Of a DNA stretch of 52,440 bases, positions 7,298-14,046 are shown piece after piece. Within the stretch, counting starts at the first letter, position 1, and each line of letters begins with the position of its first letter. Position numbers and translations under genes: made by a program. The notes beneath the pieces are model-generated. The model was not told where the DNA came from and did not search any database. It saw nothing but the letters and a program-made list of their open reading frames with translations. The stretch is from NCBI GenBank assembly GCA_903873295.1, contig CAIQNV010000068.1:1-52440 (forward strand), given 5' to 3'. Origin of the DNA: an uncultured Elusimicrobia bacterium. Lineage in GTDB: Bacteria; Elusimicrobiota; Elusimicrobia; Elusimicrobiales; UBA9959.

Positions 7298-7927
7298 ATG
7301 AAAGCATCAGTATACGCTGTGGTAGTAATGCTGGGCATAACAGGCGGCGCTTGCGCGGCAGATTTCGAAGATCTTTCAGGAAAGAACACAGCAGGTTTAA
7401 GGGCTCTGGCTGACGTAACGCCGCAGGTACCGGCGCCGCTGAATATCGTAAGGGATCACTGTTCCAGAACCGATCTTGTCTCTGTACCGGCAGCGCGTAA
7501 GGGCGCGGAAGCCGTACTTGCGAACCCGGAAGCTTTCACGGTAAAACAGATGGGTGATGTTCTTGTTAACATCGATGAGGTGTGCATCTGCCTGCCATTG
7601 TCTTTAAGCGATAGGCGGGGGTTAGACGCGCTGCGCGACGCGGTCAATATCGCTCAGCGTGAAAAAGTCCGGCGGCATCTGGGGGCTGGCAAGCCTGACA
7701 ATATGGTGCCGGACAAGGCAGCGGTGCGCAAGAACGCGCAAGCCATTCTGGCAAACCCTGGAACCTTCACGGTGAAACAGATGGGGGATGTCCTTGTAAA
7801 TCTCGATGTTGTACGCAGTTCTTTATCCGCTTCTTCAGGCGAAAGGGCTGAATTAGACGCCCTGCGCGACGCGGTTAATAATGTCCAGCGAGAAAAAGTC
7901 CGACAGGCGATATCGCACAGGAATTAA
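7298..7927 (+). CDS. Secreted protein with a two-fold internal duplication
   Basis: Family not recognised. A signal peptide (about residues 1-20, cleavage near ACA-AD) is followed by two copies of a domain of about 64 residues, at about 65-128 and 141-204. Each copy has ANPxxFTVKQMGDVLVN and LDALRDAVNxxQREKVR. The first copy has CIC where the second has RSS. The predicted helices suggest a small helical repeat domain. GAGGAG lies 7 nt before the ATG. It is monocistronic, with a terminator after it. Confidence 0.75.
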   Translation: MKASVYAVVVMLGITGGACAADFEDLSGKNTAGLRALADVTPQVPAPLNIVRDHCSRTDLVSVPAARKGAEAVLANPEAFTVKQMGDVLVNIDEVCICLPLSLSDRRGLDALRDAVNIAQREKVRRHLGAGKPDNMVPDKAAVRKNAQAILANPGTFTVKQMGDVLVNLDVVRSSLSASSGERAELDALRDAVNNVQREKVRQAISHRN

Positions 7928-7987
7928 AAAAGCCATAGGGGGGTAGGTGACGCTGCTTACTATCTTCCTGACTTCTGAAGAGCAGAG

Positions 7988-8016
7988 CCGCCGGGGAAAC
8001 CCGGCGGTTTTGTTTT
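7988..8016 (+). terminator. CCGCCGGG-GAAA-CCCGGCGG terminator
   Basis: A perfect 8-bp stem with a GNRA-type GAAA loop is followed by TTTTGTTTT. It is placed after the duplicated secreted protein gene. Confidence 0.88.
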
Positions 8017-8051
8017 AGGCACCTGTGCGGTTTGGGGATATTTCCATTTGG

Positions 8052-8057
8052 TAGAAT
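8052..8057 (+). promoter_or_regulatory. Promoter -10 TAGAAT upstream of ndk
   Basis: TTTCCATTTGGTAGAATATC is an extended -10. The same TTCCATTTG block sits at the same place before both DTW genes (12691, 16848), apart from one base in the second. Confidence 0.6.
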
Positions 8058-8096
8058 ATCCGTAATTGACCCACGTGGTTTCCTAGGAGCGTATAA

Positions 8097-8642
8097 ATGG
8101 AAGAATCTATACTGGTAATAGTTAAGCCCGACGGGATGGTGAAGGGGCTGGCGGGCTATGTGCTGACGCGCTTCGAGGCCACCGGCCTGCGGCTGGTGGC
8201 CGCGCGCGTGGCTAAGGTCACCAGAGAACTGGCCGAGGCGCATTATCACCATCTCAGGGAGAAGCCATTTTACGAAGAGCTTATCCGCTTTATCATGGGG
8301 GAGTTCGACAACAACCAGGACAATGTGCTGGCTTTCGCTTTTACCGGTGAAGACGCGGTTAAGAAAGCCCGCGCCATCGCCGGCGCGACCAACCCCGAAG
8401 AGGCCGATTACCGAACCATCCGCGGCAGCCTGGGCCGCGTAACCACCAAGGGTATCTTCGAGAACGTGGTGCACGTTTCTTCGGACCCCATAGAGGGCGA
8501 GCGTGAGCTCAAGCTCTGGTTCTGGCCGGAAGAACTCACTATAGAACTGTTCCCCACTAAACTGTTCGGCAACCGCAAAGTCTGGGTAGAACCCGGCGGC
8601 CCCAAGACCCGCACCGGCCCCTGGCCCGAGGAATATAAATAA
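8097..8642 (+). CDS. ndk: Nucleoside diphosphate kinase, C-terminally extended
   Basis: Transfers the gamma phosphate of ATP to nucleoside diphosphates through a phosphohistidine. It has VKPDG (Lys10), TIRG.LG and the active-site His126 in ENVVHVSSD, followed by E.E.. .WF. At 181 aa it exceeds the usual bacterial length of about 140-150; the extra residues form a C-terminal tail rich in Pro and aromatic residues after about residue 140 (WFWPEE..., WVEPGGPKT). AGGAG lies 7 nt before the ATG. It has its own promoter and is convergent with the gene at 8757. A role for the tail is unknown. Confidence 0.93.
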   Translation: MEESILVIVKPDGMVKGLAGYVLTRFEATGLRLVAARVAKVTRELAEAHYHHLREKPFYEELIRFIMGEFDNNQDNVLAFAFTGEDAVKKARAIAGATNPEEADYRTIRGSLGRVTTKGIFENVVHVSSDPIEGERELKLWFWPEELTIELFPTKLFGNRKVWVEPGGPKTRTGPWPEEYK

Positions 8643-8658
8643 AGTGAAAGTCCAATTC

Positions 8659-8698
8659 GGGGACAGTATATATATCTGTAATTAAACATACTGTCCCC
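8659..8698. repeat. REP-like palindrome GGGGACAGTAT...ATACTGTCCCC
   Basis: Perfect 11-nt arms flank an AT-rich loop of 18 nt just after ndk. Same family as the palindrome at 4586. Confidence 0.7.
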
Positions 8699-8710
8699 AT
8701 AACTCAATAA

Positions 8711-8736
8711 AAAGGCCCGGGTGACCGGGCCTTTTT
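8711..8736. terminator. Bidirectional terminator AAAGGCCCGG-GTGA-CCGGGCCTTTTT
   Basis: A GC-rich stem has A-run and T-run flanks and lies between the convergent ndk and papain-like genes. It can serve both. Confidence 0.88.
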
Positions 8737-8756
8737 GTCAGTTTTTTTAGACTGTT

Positions 8757-9803
8757 CTAGCGGCCAAGCACGGCCAGCGAGCCGGCCGTATAGGCGAGCC
8801 GGGCCTCGTCCACCCAGGCCTGCGTGTGGTCGGCGCCGTATGAGTTCCTTACCAGGTACTGGCAAGTGCCGCCGCGCATCTGCCGGGCTATGATAAGCGC
8901 CCAGTGCGCGGAACCTGATTCAGCCGGAGGCTCTCCGAAGACGGCGTCGTAGCGGAACTTGATGCCCACCGGCTGGTTGGCGGTATTGCGCGCCATGAAG
9001 GCGCGTATATCCTCGGCCGTCATCCGCACGCCGCGCGTGCCGCCGCGGCCGTCGGACACCTGGCGGGTGCGCTGATACTGCGCGTTGAAAGGAGCCACCT
9101 GCACGCGCCGGCATTGCGCCCCCTGGCCACCCTCTTCCTTGGCTGCGTAGCCGTTTTTCCCGCTGCCGGGAGTGCCCTCCTCCTCAGGATAGTCGGTCAG
9201 CGAGTCCCGGGTGTCGTCGGCATTAAGGTCCTTGCCGAAGGCCGTTTCCTTGCCCTGGCCGCCGGAGGAAGCGCGCTGGGCCCTCTTTATCATATCGGCC
9301 TCTTCTGTGATGCTGAGGCTGCGCCGGCTGCCGGCCGTGACGCCGAGCGTGCAGGCGTCCTCGTTAGCCATCTGGTAAAGGACGTCAGGGGTGAGCTGCC
9401 CGCCGGCACCCCCCTCGCCAGAGCGGCGCGCGGAGGCCATCTCGAGCTGCAGGGGCGAGATAAGCTCCTGCCTGCCGGAGCCGCCGCTGGTGAGGTTCCA
9501 GTGGTCCATCATCGCGGCCGCGACAACGGCGTAGCAGATATTGGATTCGCCTTCCTCTCCGGCGGAGTAGCTCTGGTCATATATTGGGATATTGGCCACT
9601 GTACGCTCCACGGAAAATGGTTCGCAGGAGCCGGAGGCCGGTTGTGAGACGCGCGCAGGCGCGGACACAGGGGCTACCGCGGCCCTTTTTGCCGCGATAA
9701 GGGACGCCAGGCTGGCGCCCGAGCCGGAATCGAAGTTGATCTGGGCCGTCAGCGGAGCCGCCAGGGCTATCGCCAGGAACGCTGCGTTTGTAATCGTTTT
9801 CAT
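8757..9803 (-). CDS. Secreted papain-like cysteine protease candidate
   Basis: The start is chosen at an internal ATG preceded by AAGGAGG 7 nt upstream, followed by a clear signal peptide (MKTITNAAFLAIALAAPLTA). A longer reading frame upstream has no such features. The arrangement matches C1-type papain folds: Cys90 in ESNICYAVVAAAMMDHW, then ISPLQLEMA (like the LSEQ-L segment), His300 in SGSAHWALII, and Asn320 in YLVRNSYG (like VKNSWG). Residues 100-250 contain a low-complexity Gly/Ser/charged insert. Exported protease activity is inferred from the Cys-His-Asn order only; substrates are unknown. Confidence 0.7.
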   Translation of the reverse strand: MKTITNAAFLAIALAAPLTAQINFDSGSGASLASLIAAKRAAVAPVSAPARVSQPASGSCEPFSVERTVANIPIYDQSYSAGEEGESNICYAVVAAAMMDHWNLTSGGSGRQELISPLQLEMASARRSGEGGAGGQLTPDVLYQMANEDACTLGVTAGSRRSLSITEEADMIKRAQRASSGGQGKETAFGKDLNADDTRDSLTDYPEEEGTPGSGKNGYAAKEEGGQGAQCRRVQVAPFNAQYQRTRQVSDGRGGTRGVRMTAEDIRAFMARNTANQPVGIKFRYDAVFGEPPAESGSAHWALIIARQMRGGTCQYLVRNSYGADHTQAWVDEARLAYTAGSLAVLGR

Positions 9804-9822
9804 ATAACTTCCTCCTTGAAAT

Positions 9823-9828
9823 ATTGTA
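9823..9828 (-). promoter_or_regulatory. Promoter -10 TACAAT for the papain-like gene
   Basis: On the minus strand GGGCCTACAATATTTC lies 19 nt before the ATG, upstream of the AAGGAGG ribosome-binding site. Confidence 0.5.
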
Positions 9829-9930
9829 GGCCCAACCCCTTGACAATACAAGGACAATACGGCCCTGCATGCCATAGGACTTAAGTCCCGAGAGGGGGTC
9901 AGGAAAAGGGGACAGGCTGTTTTTAGAAGG

Positions 9931-9958
9931 CGACGGGGAAGCCCGGCGGTTTTGTTTT
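9931..9958 (+). repeat. Orphan, slightly degenerate CGACGGG-GAAG-CCCGGCG hairpin
   Basis: One stem mismatch; TTTTGTTTT follows. It lies in a divergent intergenic region with no plus-strand gene upstream. Its T-run runs directly into the next -10 element. Confidence 0.7.
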
Positions 9959-9960
9959 GG

Positions 9961-9966
9961 TAGAAT
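9961..9966 (+). promoter_or_regulatory. Promoter -10 TAGAAT abutting a hairpin T-run
   Basis: TTTTGTTTTGGTAGAATAGT: the hairpin tail supplies the TTTTGG upstream of the -10. It would drive the gene at 10041. Confidence 0.5.
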
Positions 9967-10040
9967 AGTGGCATGAAAGGCCCGGGGGACGCTGCCTGCT
10001 AAATTCAACGAAAGCGTGATTTGCGCTTAAGAGAGGACAA

Positions 10041-10442
10041 ATGCCCGACCGCCGCAATTTAATTAAAACTATCTCCGTTCTGTTCATGCTGGCGATTTCC
10101 GCCGCGGCATATGCCGCGACAGACCTTGTTAAATTCCAGAAGGACCTTGCGGCCAGGCGGCTGGTAATAGAAGGCGACCGCAAAGCCCTGAACAGGGATT
10201 GCTCCAAGGTCTCGACCAACGACAGGGACAAAGTGAAAGAGTGCAGCGCGCGACATAACGATGTGCGCGCGAGGATGGATAGCTATAAGAAGGACATGCT
10301 GCACTATAAACGTCTGCTGGCCGAGAAGGCCAAGCAGGACGCCCTGAAAAAAACACCGGCGCAGAAAACAACGAAAAAGAAGCTGAAGTCCGTGCCGCCT
10401 CCTCTCCCCGACGGCGAAGGAACAAAAAAGAAATCCCCTTAG
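10041..10442 (+). CDS. Small secreted Lys-rich coiled-coil protein
   Basis: Family not recognised. Signal peptide at about residues 1-26 (LFMLAISAAAYAATD). The mature part (about 27-105) is strongly charged and probably helical, with two Cys (DCSKV, ECSAR) that could form a disulphide. The C-terminal 30 residues are Lys/Pro-rich (KKTPAQKTTKKKLK, PPPLPDGEGTKKKSP). GAGAGGA lies 4 nt before the ATG. A periplasmic structural or binding role is only a guess. Confidence 0.7.
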   Translation: MPDRRNLIKTISVLFMLAISAAAYAATDLVKFQKDLAARRLVIEGDRKALNRDCSKVSTNDRDKVKECSARHNDVRARMDSYKKDMLHYKRLLAEKAKQDALKKTPAQKTTKKKLKSVPPPLPDGEGTKKKSP

Positions 10443-10546
10443 CGGGGGCCCGGAATTCCGGGGACAGTATACACAGGCGCCGCATCGGGGGCCGTGTCCG
10501 GCAAACGGCCGAAAAGCAAGTCCTTGCCGCTGTAAGGGCGGTAACT

Positions 10547-10590
10547 GAAAAAGCCCGTCCCCGACCTTGCTCAAGATCCGGGGAACGGGC
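10547..10590 (-). terminator. Minus-strand terminator GCCCGTTCCCCG hairpin
   Basis: On the minus strand GCCCGTTCCCCG pairs with CGGGGACGGGC and is followed by TTTTT. It would terminate the broken minus-strand gene at 10651. The rest of 10443-10650 holds a half REP-like sequence (GGGGACAGTATAC at about 10453) and a palindrome; no gene was seen. Confidence 0.75.
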
Positions 10591-10610
10591 CAGTTGTTCT
10601 GCTGGACTTT

Positions 10611-10629
10611 CCGGCAGCTTAGCTGCCGG
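10611..10629. repeat. 19-bp palindrome CCGGCAGCT-T-AGCTGCCGG
   Basis: Perfect 9-bp arms around one T, lying just past the 3' end of the broken gene and before its terminator. Confidence 0.6.
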
Positions 10630-10650
10630 AGAGGACACTGGTTACTTTTT

Positions 10651-11075
10651 TCAGAGATAAAAATATCCGGTCTCGAACACCTGTCGCCCTGAAACGGCGA
10701 CAGTGTTGCTTATCTCCCTGAAACTGCCCACAATATATTTTTCGTTCCGGCGCAGCTCGATTTCTATCGTCGTGTTAGCGTTTTTAATGACTACTTTATT
10801 GCTCTTAGCTCCGGTATTAATATTATCTCCGGTCATGTAGAGCGGCCGGACATTTAGGAGTTGGAAGTTACCGTGTAGTTAAATCCTTTGGTTTCCGGCC
10901 AAAGGGGCCCCATGACCGGGCTCGCAGCTATCGGAGTAACGTCTATATTTATTGCGGACGCAAGTGTCTGATTTTTGCTGTCATCTATGTGAGTGATATA
11001 TTTAGCTATGAGCGTTCCGGTATGCCCTGAACGCATGTTCCCCTGCGACAAGGGTTCGGCCTTGTTAAACATCAT
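10651..11075 (-). pseudogene. Frameshifted remnant of a secreted or surface protein
   Basis: Two adjacent minus-strand reading frames look like one protein split by a frameshift. The upstream part ends ...ETKGFNYTVTSNS-stop at 10854. The second frame is open from about 10880 and reads NFQLLNVRPLYMTGDNI and onward to the final ETGYFYL at 10651. Joining near FNYTV would give a continuous beta-rich protein. No signal peptide is present, so the 5' end is also missing or altered. A minus-strand terminator follows. The family is not recognised. Alternatives are a sequencing error or programmed frameshifting. Confidence 0.5.
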
Positions 11076-11085
11076 TTCAAGTGTG

Positions 11086-11144
11086 AAAAGGCAGCAGGAG
11101 CCTTTTGATCGGAATCTCCGGGGAAGCCCGGCGGTTTTGTTTTA
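11086..11144 (+). repeat. Composite repeat: AAAAGGC hairpin plus CCGGGGAAGCCCGGCGG hairpin
   Basis: AAAAGGC-AGCAGGA-GCCTTTT (11086-11106) is followed by GATCGGAAT and then a hairpin with one stem mismatch and TTTTGTTTT. Both flanking genes are on the minus strand, so neither hairpin follows a plus-strand gene. The same composite order appears at 12592 and 26429. Confidence 0.7.
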
Positions 11145-11159
11145 TTGGAGTAGAGGCGG

Positions 11160-12536
11160 CTACTGCTGCGGCGCCAGTGCGGGGGGGATATGCGCGGCGA
11201 GCAGGCGGGCGGTGCTGACTCCCTTGTGGAAGAGCCAGGACACCCAAACGCCTTTGGCTAAAGTGGACAGGCTTATGGCCCACCATATCCCCGGAGTTCC
11301 AAGCCCCAGGGTTATGGCCAGCAGCCAGGCCGCCGGCCAGCGCGCCAGCGTGAGCGGGACGGAGATGAGCATGTAGTCGCGGGTATGGCCCAGGCCGGCG
11401 AAGACCCCTTCGAAGAGCAGTTCCCAGCCGAGGAACACCTCGAAATAGCCTACGGTGCGCAGGTAGCGGGCGGCGTTGGCGATCACTTCGGGGTCCGAGG
11501 TCAGCGGGCGTACCAGCAGGTGGGGAATGAAGATGAAGGCCAGCGCCACCGGCAGGAGCAGCGCGGTGATGAGCAGGCGGCCTCGCCCGACTAGCTGCCT
11601 CACGCGCTGCATATCCCCCCGGCCGTAGGCCTGGCCTACCAGGGTCGCCATGGCGGTGGAAAATCCTATGCTCAGGAAATAAGGGATGCCTTCCCAGCGG
11701 AAGCAGACGCTTAAGCCGGCCAGCGGGGCTTCGCCGAAGCGCATGATGATGGCTGTAAGGGCCGGATAGACCAGAGACCAGACCACGTTCACGGAGGCGG
11801 CCGGCACGCCTATCTCCAGTATACGCCTGGCGCGGGTGAAAGCGGGGAGGCGGACCAACTCGCCCAGCGGCGGCAGATAGCCGCGTCTGCGCAGGAAGAC
11901 TACCTGGAGCAAGAGCGCGCAGGTGATGCAGATGGCCGAGGCGGCCGCCGCACCGGGGACGCCGAAGGGCCGGCCGGTGAGGTAGCCGAGTATCAGCACC
12001 GGGTCCAGCAGGATATTGAGGGCCACCGACAAGGACATTATCAGCACGTTGGTGCGGGTGTCGCCGTAGGCGTTGAAGATGTTGCCGGCCAGGTTGCAGA
12101 GGTAATAAAGCGGGAGGGCGCAGGCGTAGATGGTGAGGTATTGCCGGGCGTACGCCGCGGTCTCGGCCTGCAGCCCCATCAGGCGGAAGATAGCGCCGAT
12201 GCAGGGAAGCAGCAGCGCCATGAGCAGGAGGCAGACGCCCAGGCTGAGCCAGACCGATTCCACAGCCGTCTGCCGCGCCTCTTCGGCCCTGCCCGCGCCG
12301 AAGAGCTGGGCGATCAGGCTATTGGCGCCTGTGGCGGTGGCGTTCATCGCCGCCATGACCGCCCAGGTCAGGAAGGCGGCCGAGGCCACGCCGGCTATGG
12401 CGGAGGTTCCCAGCTTGCCCACCCAGAAAATGTTGATCGCGTCGAAAAGGATGAAGCCCAGGAACCCCAGGAAGGCCGGTACGGTTATCTTGGATATCTC
12501 CCGGTCCAGCGGATGATGAAACCAGCGGGCTCTCAT
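11160..12536 (-). CDS. MATE-family multidrug/cation antiporter
   Basis: Inner-membrane exporter of the MATE/NorM type, using Na+ or H+ gradients to expel organic cations or other small molecules. It has about 12 membrane segments and the usual length (458 aa). The N-terminal half has LFDAINIFWVGKLGTSAIAG and GANSLIAQLFGAG; the matching C-terminal half has FSTAMATLVGQAYGRGD, the expected two-fold repeat. No Shine-Dalgarno precedes the ATG; a -10-like TAAACT ends 7 nt upstream, so the mRNA may be leaderless. Substrate not predictable. Confidence 0.92.
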   Translation of the reverse strand: MRARWFHHPLDREISKITVPAFLGFLGFILFDAINIFWVGKLGTSAIAGVASAAFLTWAVMAAMNATATGANSLIAQLFGAGRAEEARQTAVESVWLSLGVCLLLMALLLPCIGAIFRLMGLQAETAAYARQYLTIYACALPLYYLCNLAGNIFNAYGDTRTNVLIMSLSVALNILLDPVLILGYLTGRPFGVPGAAAASAICITCALLLQVVFLRRRGYLPPLGELVRLPAFTRARRILEIGVPAASVNVVWSLVYPALTAIIMRFGEAPLAGLSVCFRWEGIPYFLSIGFSTAMATLVGQAYGRGDMQRVRQLVGRGRLLITALLLPVALAFIFIPHLLVRPLTSDPEVIANAARYLRTVGYFEVFLGWELLFEGVFAGLGHTRDYMLISVPLTLARWPAAWLLAITLGLGTPGIWWAISLSTLAKGVWVSWLFHKGVSTARLLAAHIPPALAPQQ

Positions 12537-12543
12537 AGATACA

Positions 12544-12549
12544 AGTTTA
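12544..12549 (-). promoter_or_regulatory. -10 TAAACT for the MATE gene, leaderless arrangement
   Basis: On the minus strand GGTAAACTTGTATCTATG: the -10 ends 7 nt before the A of ATG, and no ribosome-binding site is present. Same geometry as at 21207. Confidence 0.5.
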
Positions 12550-12591
12550 CCTTATAACCTTCGTCCGACGAAACGCCGGGTAAAAGAAGGG

Positions 12592-12637
12592 AAAAGGCAG
12601 CAGCCTTTTGATCGAAACCGCCGGGGCAGACGGGCGG
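12592..12637 (+). repeat. Composite repeat, degenerate copy
   Basis: AAAAGGC-AGCA-GCCTTTT is followed by GATCGAAA and a decayed CCGCCGGGG...GGGCGG hairpin lacking a T-run. It lies between divergent genes. It parallels the composite at 11086. Confidence 0.6.
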
Positions 12638-12690
12638 AGTCCTTTAGGCTCGTTCGCGCGGCGGGTGGGGTATGGGTAATTTCCATTTGC

Positions 12691-12696
12691 TAAAAT
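12691..12696 (+). promoter_or_regulatory. Promoter -10 TAAAAT of the first DTW gene
   Basis: TTTCCATTTGCTAAAATAGT is an extended -10 with the TTCCATTTG block shared with ndk and, with one base changed, the second DTW gene. Confidence 0.6.
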
Positions 12697-12715
12697 AGTT
12701 TTGTCGGAAGTTCTC

Positions 12716-13393
12716 ATGATCAAAAAAAATAATTTTCCAAAAGAGGTCCAAAGCGATAATCGCGAGGAGTGCTATGCCTGCCGCAGGGTGAAAAAGAACT
12801 GTATGTGCGGCAGCATAAAACCCTTCTCTACCAGGATCCGCTTCGTTATCCTCATGCATAGCGAGGAAGCCCATAAGCAAAAAACAGGGACGGCCCGGCT
12901 CGCAAAAATGTGCCTGACGAATGCGGAACTTATTGTAGGCTCTGATTTTGCTAATAACGAACGGGTGAATTCCCTGCTCCGGGATCCGTCCTATAGCCCT
13001 TTCGTCCTGTACCCCGGGCCTGAAGCCGTGAACTTCAAAACCCTGGGGAAGGACCCCTTCCCGGAAGGGAAAACCCTTCTGGTCTTTGTCATAGACGGGA
13101 CATGGCGCGGCGCCAGGAGCCTATTAAACAGAAGTCCGAACATCCGTGCTTTGCCACGGCTTTCCTTTTCGCGCGGCTATATCTCCCAATTCAAAATTAA
13201 AAAACAGCCGATGGCGCACTGTGTTTCCACCATAGAGGCCATCTACTATTTATGCAAAGAGGCCGGAGAAGCCGGCTATGAAAAACTTGACGCGCAAGCC
13301 GAGGCCCTGATGGCTCCATTTAAAAAACTGGTCGAGACACAGCTCCATTATCAAAAGGTAAAAGGCAGAAGAAGGGAAGATAGCGGGCGGTAG
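12716..13393 (+). CDS. DTW-domain protein, paralogue 1 (tRNA-uridine acp-transferase family)
   Basis: The DTW family includes TapT/TuaA enzymes that transfer 3-amino-3-carboxypropyl from SAM to uridine in tRNA; this activity is inferred. Zinc-type Cys pairs C19-x2-C22 and C29-x-C31 start the domain (CYACRRVKKNCMCGS), then RIRFVILMHSEEAHKQKTGTA, VLYPGPEAVNF, IDGTW (the family motif, here DGTW) and LPRLSFSRGYISQF, then STIEA. ATG 12716 is preferred over an upstream in-frame TTG (12701) because GGAAG lies 6 nt before it. A close paralogue is at 16869. Confidence 0.85.
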   Translation: MIKKNNFPKEVQSDNREECYACRRVKKNCMCGSIKPFSTRIRFVILMHSEEAHKQKTGTARLAKMCLTNAELIVGSDFANNERVNSLLRDPSYSPFVLYPGPEAVNFKTLGKDPFPEGKTLLVFVIDGTWRGARSLLNRSPNIRALPRLSFSRGYISQFKIKKQPMAHCVSTIEAIYYLCKEAGEAGYEKLDAQAEALMAPFKKLVETQLHYQKVKGRRREDSGR

Positions 13394-13394
13394 C

Positions 13395-13454
13395 GGGGGG
13401 GACGCTGCACGATAACTCGATAACTTTAAAAATGGAAAAGGCGCAGGAGCCTTT
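13395..13454 (+). repeat. GGGGACGCTG-CACGATAACTCGATAACTTT element plus AAAGGC hairpin
   Basis: The GACGCTGCACGATAACTCG block, with the direct repeat CGATAACT twice, recurs almost exactly at 23599 and 49397. It is followed at 13437-13454 by AAAGGC-GCAGGA-GCCTTT. The unit lies between convergent genes. Confidence 0.65.
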
Positions 13455-13470
13455 GCGTACGGCTCCCGCG

Positions 13471-14046
13471 CTAATGAGCCGACGCTGAACGGAAGATCCT
13501 CAGGTTTTCTTCCAGCGCTGCGGGCGGGACTACTTCTTTAAAAACTTCCTCCATCACTTCAGCTCCCAGGCCGGGTACAGCCTTCAGCGCGGCTAGGCGG
13601 CCGAGCAAGGCTGAATTCTGCATGCGCGGATCCCGGATATCCGCGAGGGCTACTGCGTAAACTTCGCCGCCTATCGCGCTGACCTGTTTTGCGACATCTT
13701 CGCCGGAAGGATACTGCGCCTGCCCCGAGCGCACGCTGACCGGCTGGTAGGCCGTGTCGTAATATATCACCTTGCCGCCTTTCTTCAGGTACTGCGCCGC
13801 GCCGCGCAGGGCCTCCAGGCGCTCAAGCGCCAGAACGATGTCTGCCCCGCCCTCGGGGACCAGCGGGGTCAGGGCGTCAGCGCCAAGTCTTATATGCGAA
13901 GAAACCACGCCGCCGCGCTGGGCCAGGCCGTGAGTATCGCAGGAGCGGACTTCCAGGCCGGACCTTGCGGCCGCCTGGGCGAGCGCCGCGGCCAGCAAAC
14001 CTATGCCCTGTCCGCCCACGCCGCAGATATAAATATTGAACGCCAT
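13471..14046 (-). CDS. iorB: Indolepyruvate:ferredoxin oxidoreductase, beta subunit
   Basis: Gamma-type (pyruvate/ketoisovalerate oxidoreductase) domain of the enzyme that oxidatively decarboxylates aryl pyruvates to aryl-acetyl-CoA, reducing ferredoxin. The N-terminus IYICGVGGQGIGLLAAALAQAA and CDTHGLAQRGGVVSSHIRLG are signatures. At 191 aa it has the normal IorB length. Its ATG overlaps the TAA of iorA by one base (TAATG), so translation is coupled and the two are one operon. The pathway fits fermentative or anaerobic amino-acid catabolism. Confidence 0.93.
   Translation of the reverse strand: MAFNIYICGVGGQGIGLLAAALAQAAARSGLEVRSCDTHGLAQRGGVVSSHIRLGADALTPLVPEGGADIVLALERLEALRGAAQYLKKGGKVIYYDTAYQPVSVRSGQAQYPSGEDVAKQVSAIGGEVYAVALADIRDPRMQNSALLGRLAALKAVPGLGAEVMEEVFKEVVPPAALEENLRIFRSASAH

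Noticed and set aside
10470..10560. Possible c-di-GMP (GEMM) or cobalamin riboswitch around GGCAAACGGCCGAAAAGC
   Set aside because: The fragment lacks the conserved GGGACGCAAAGC part of GEMM and the cobalamin box, and no plus-strand gene follows.
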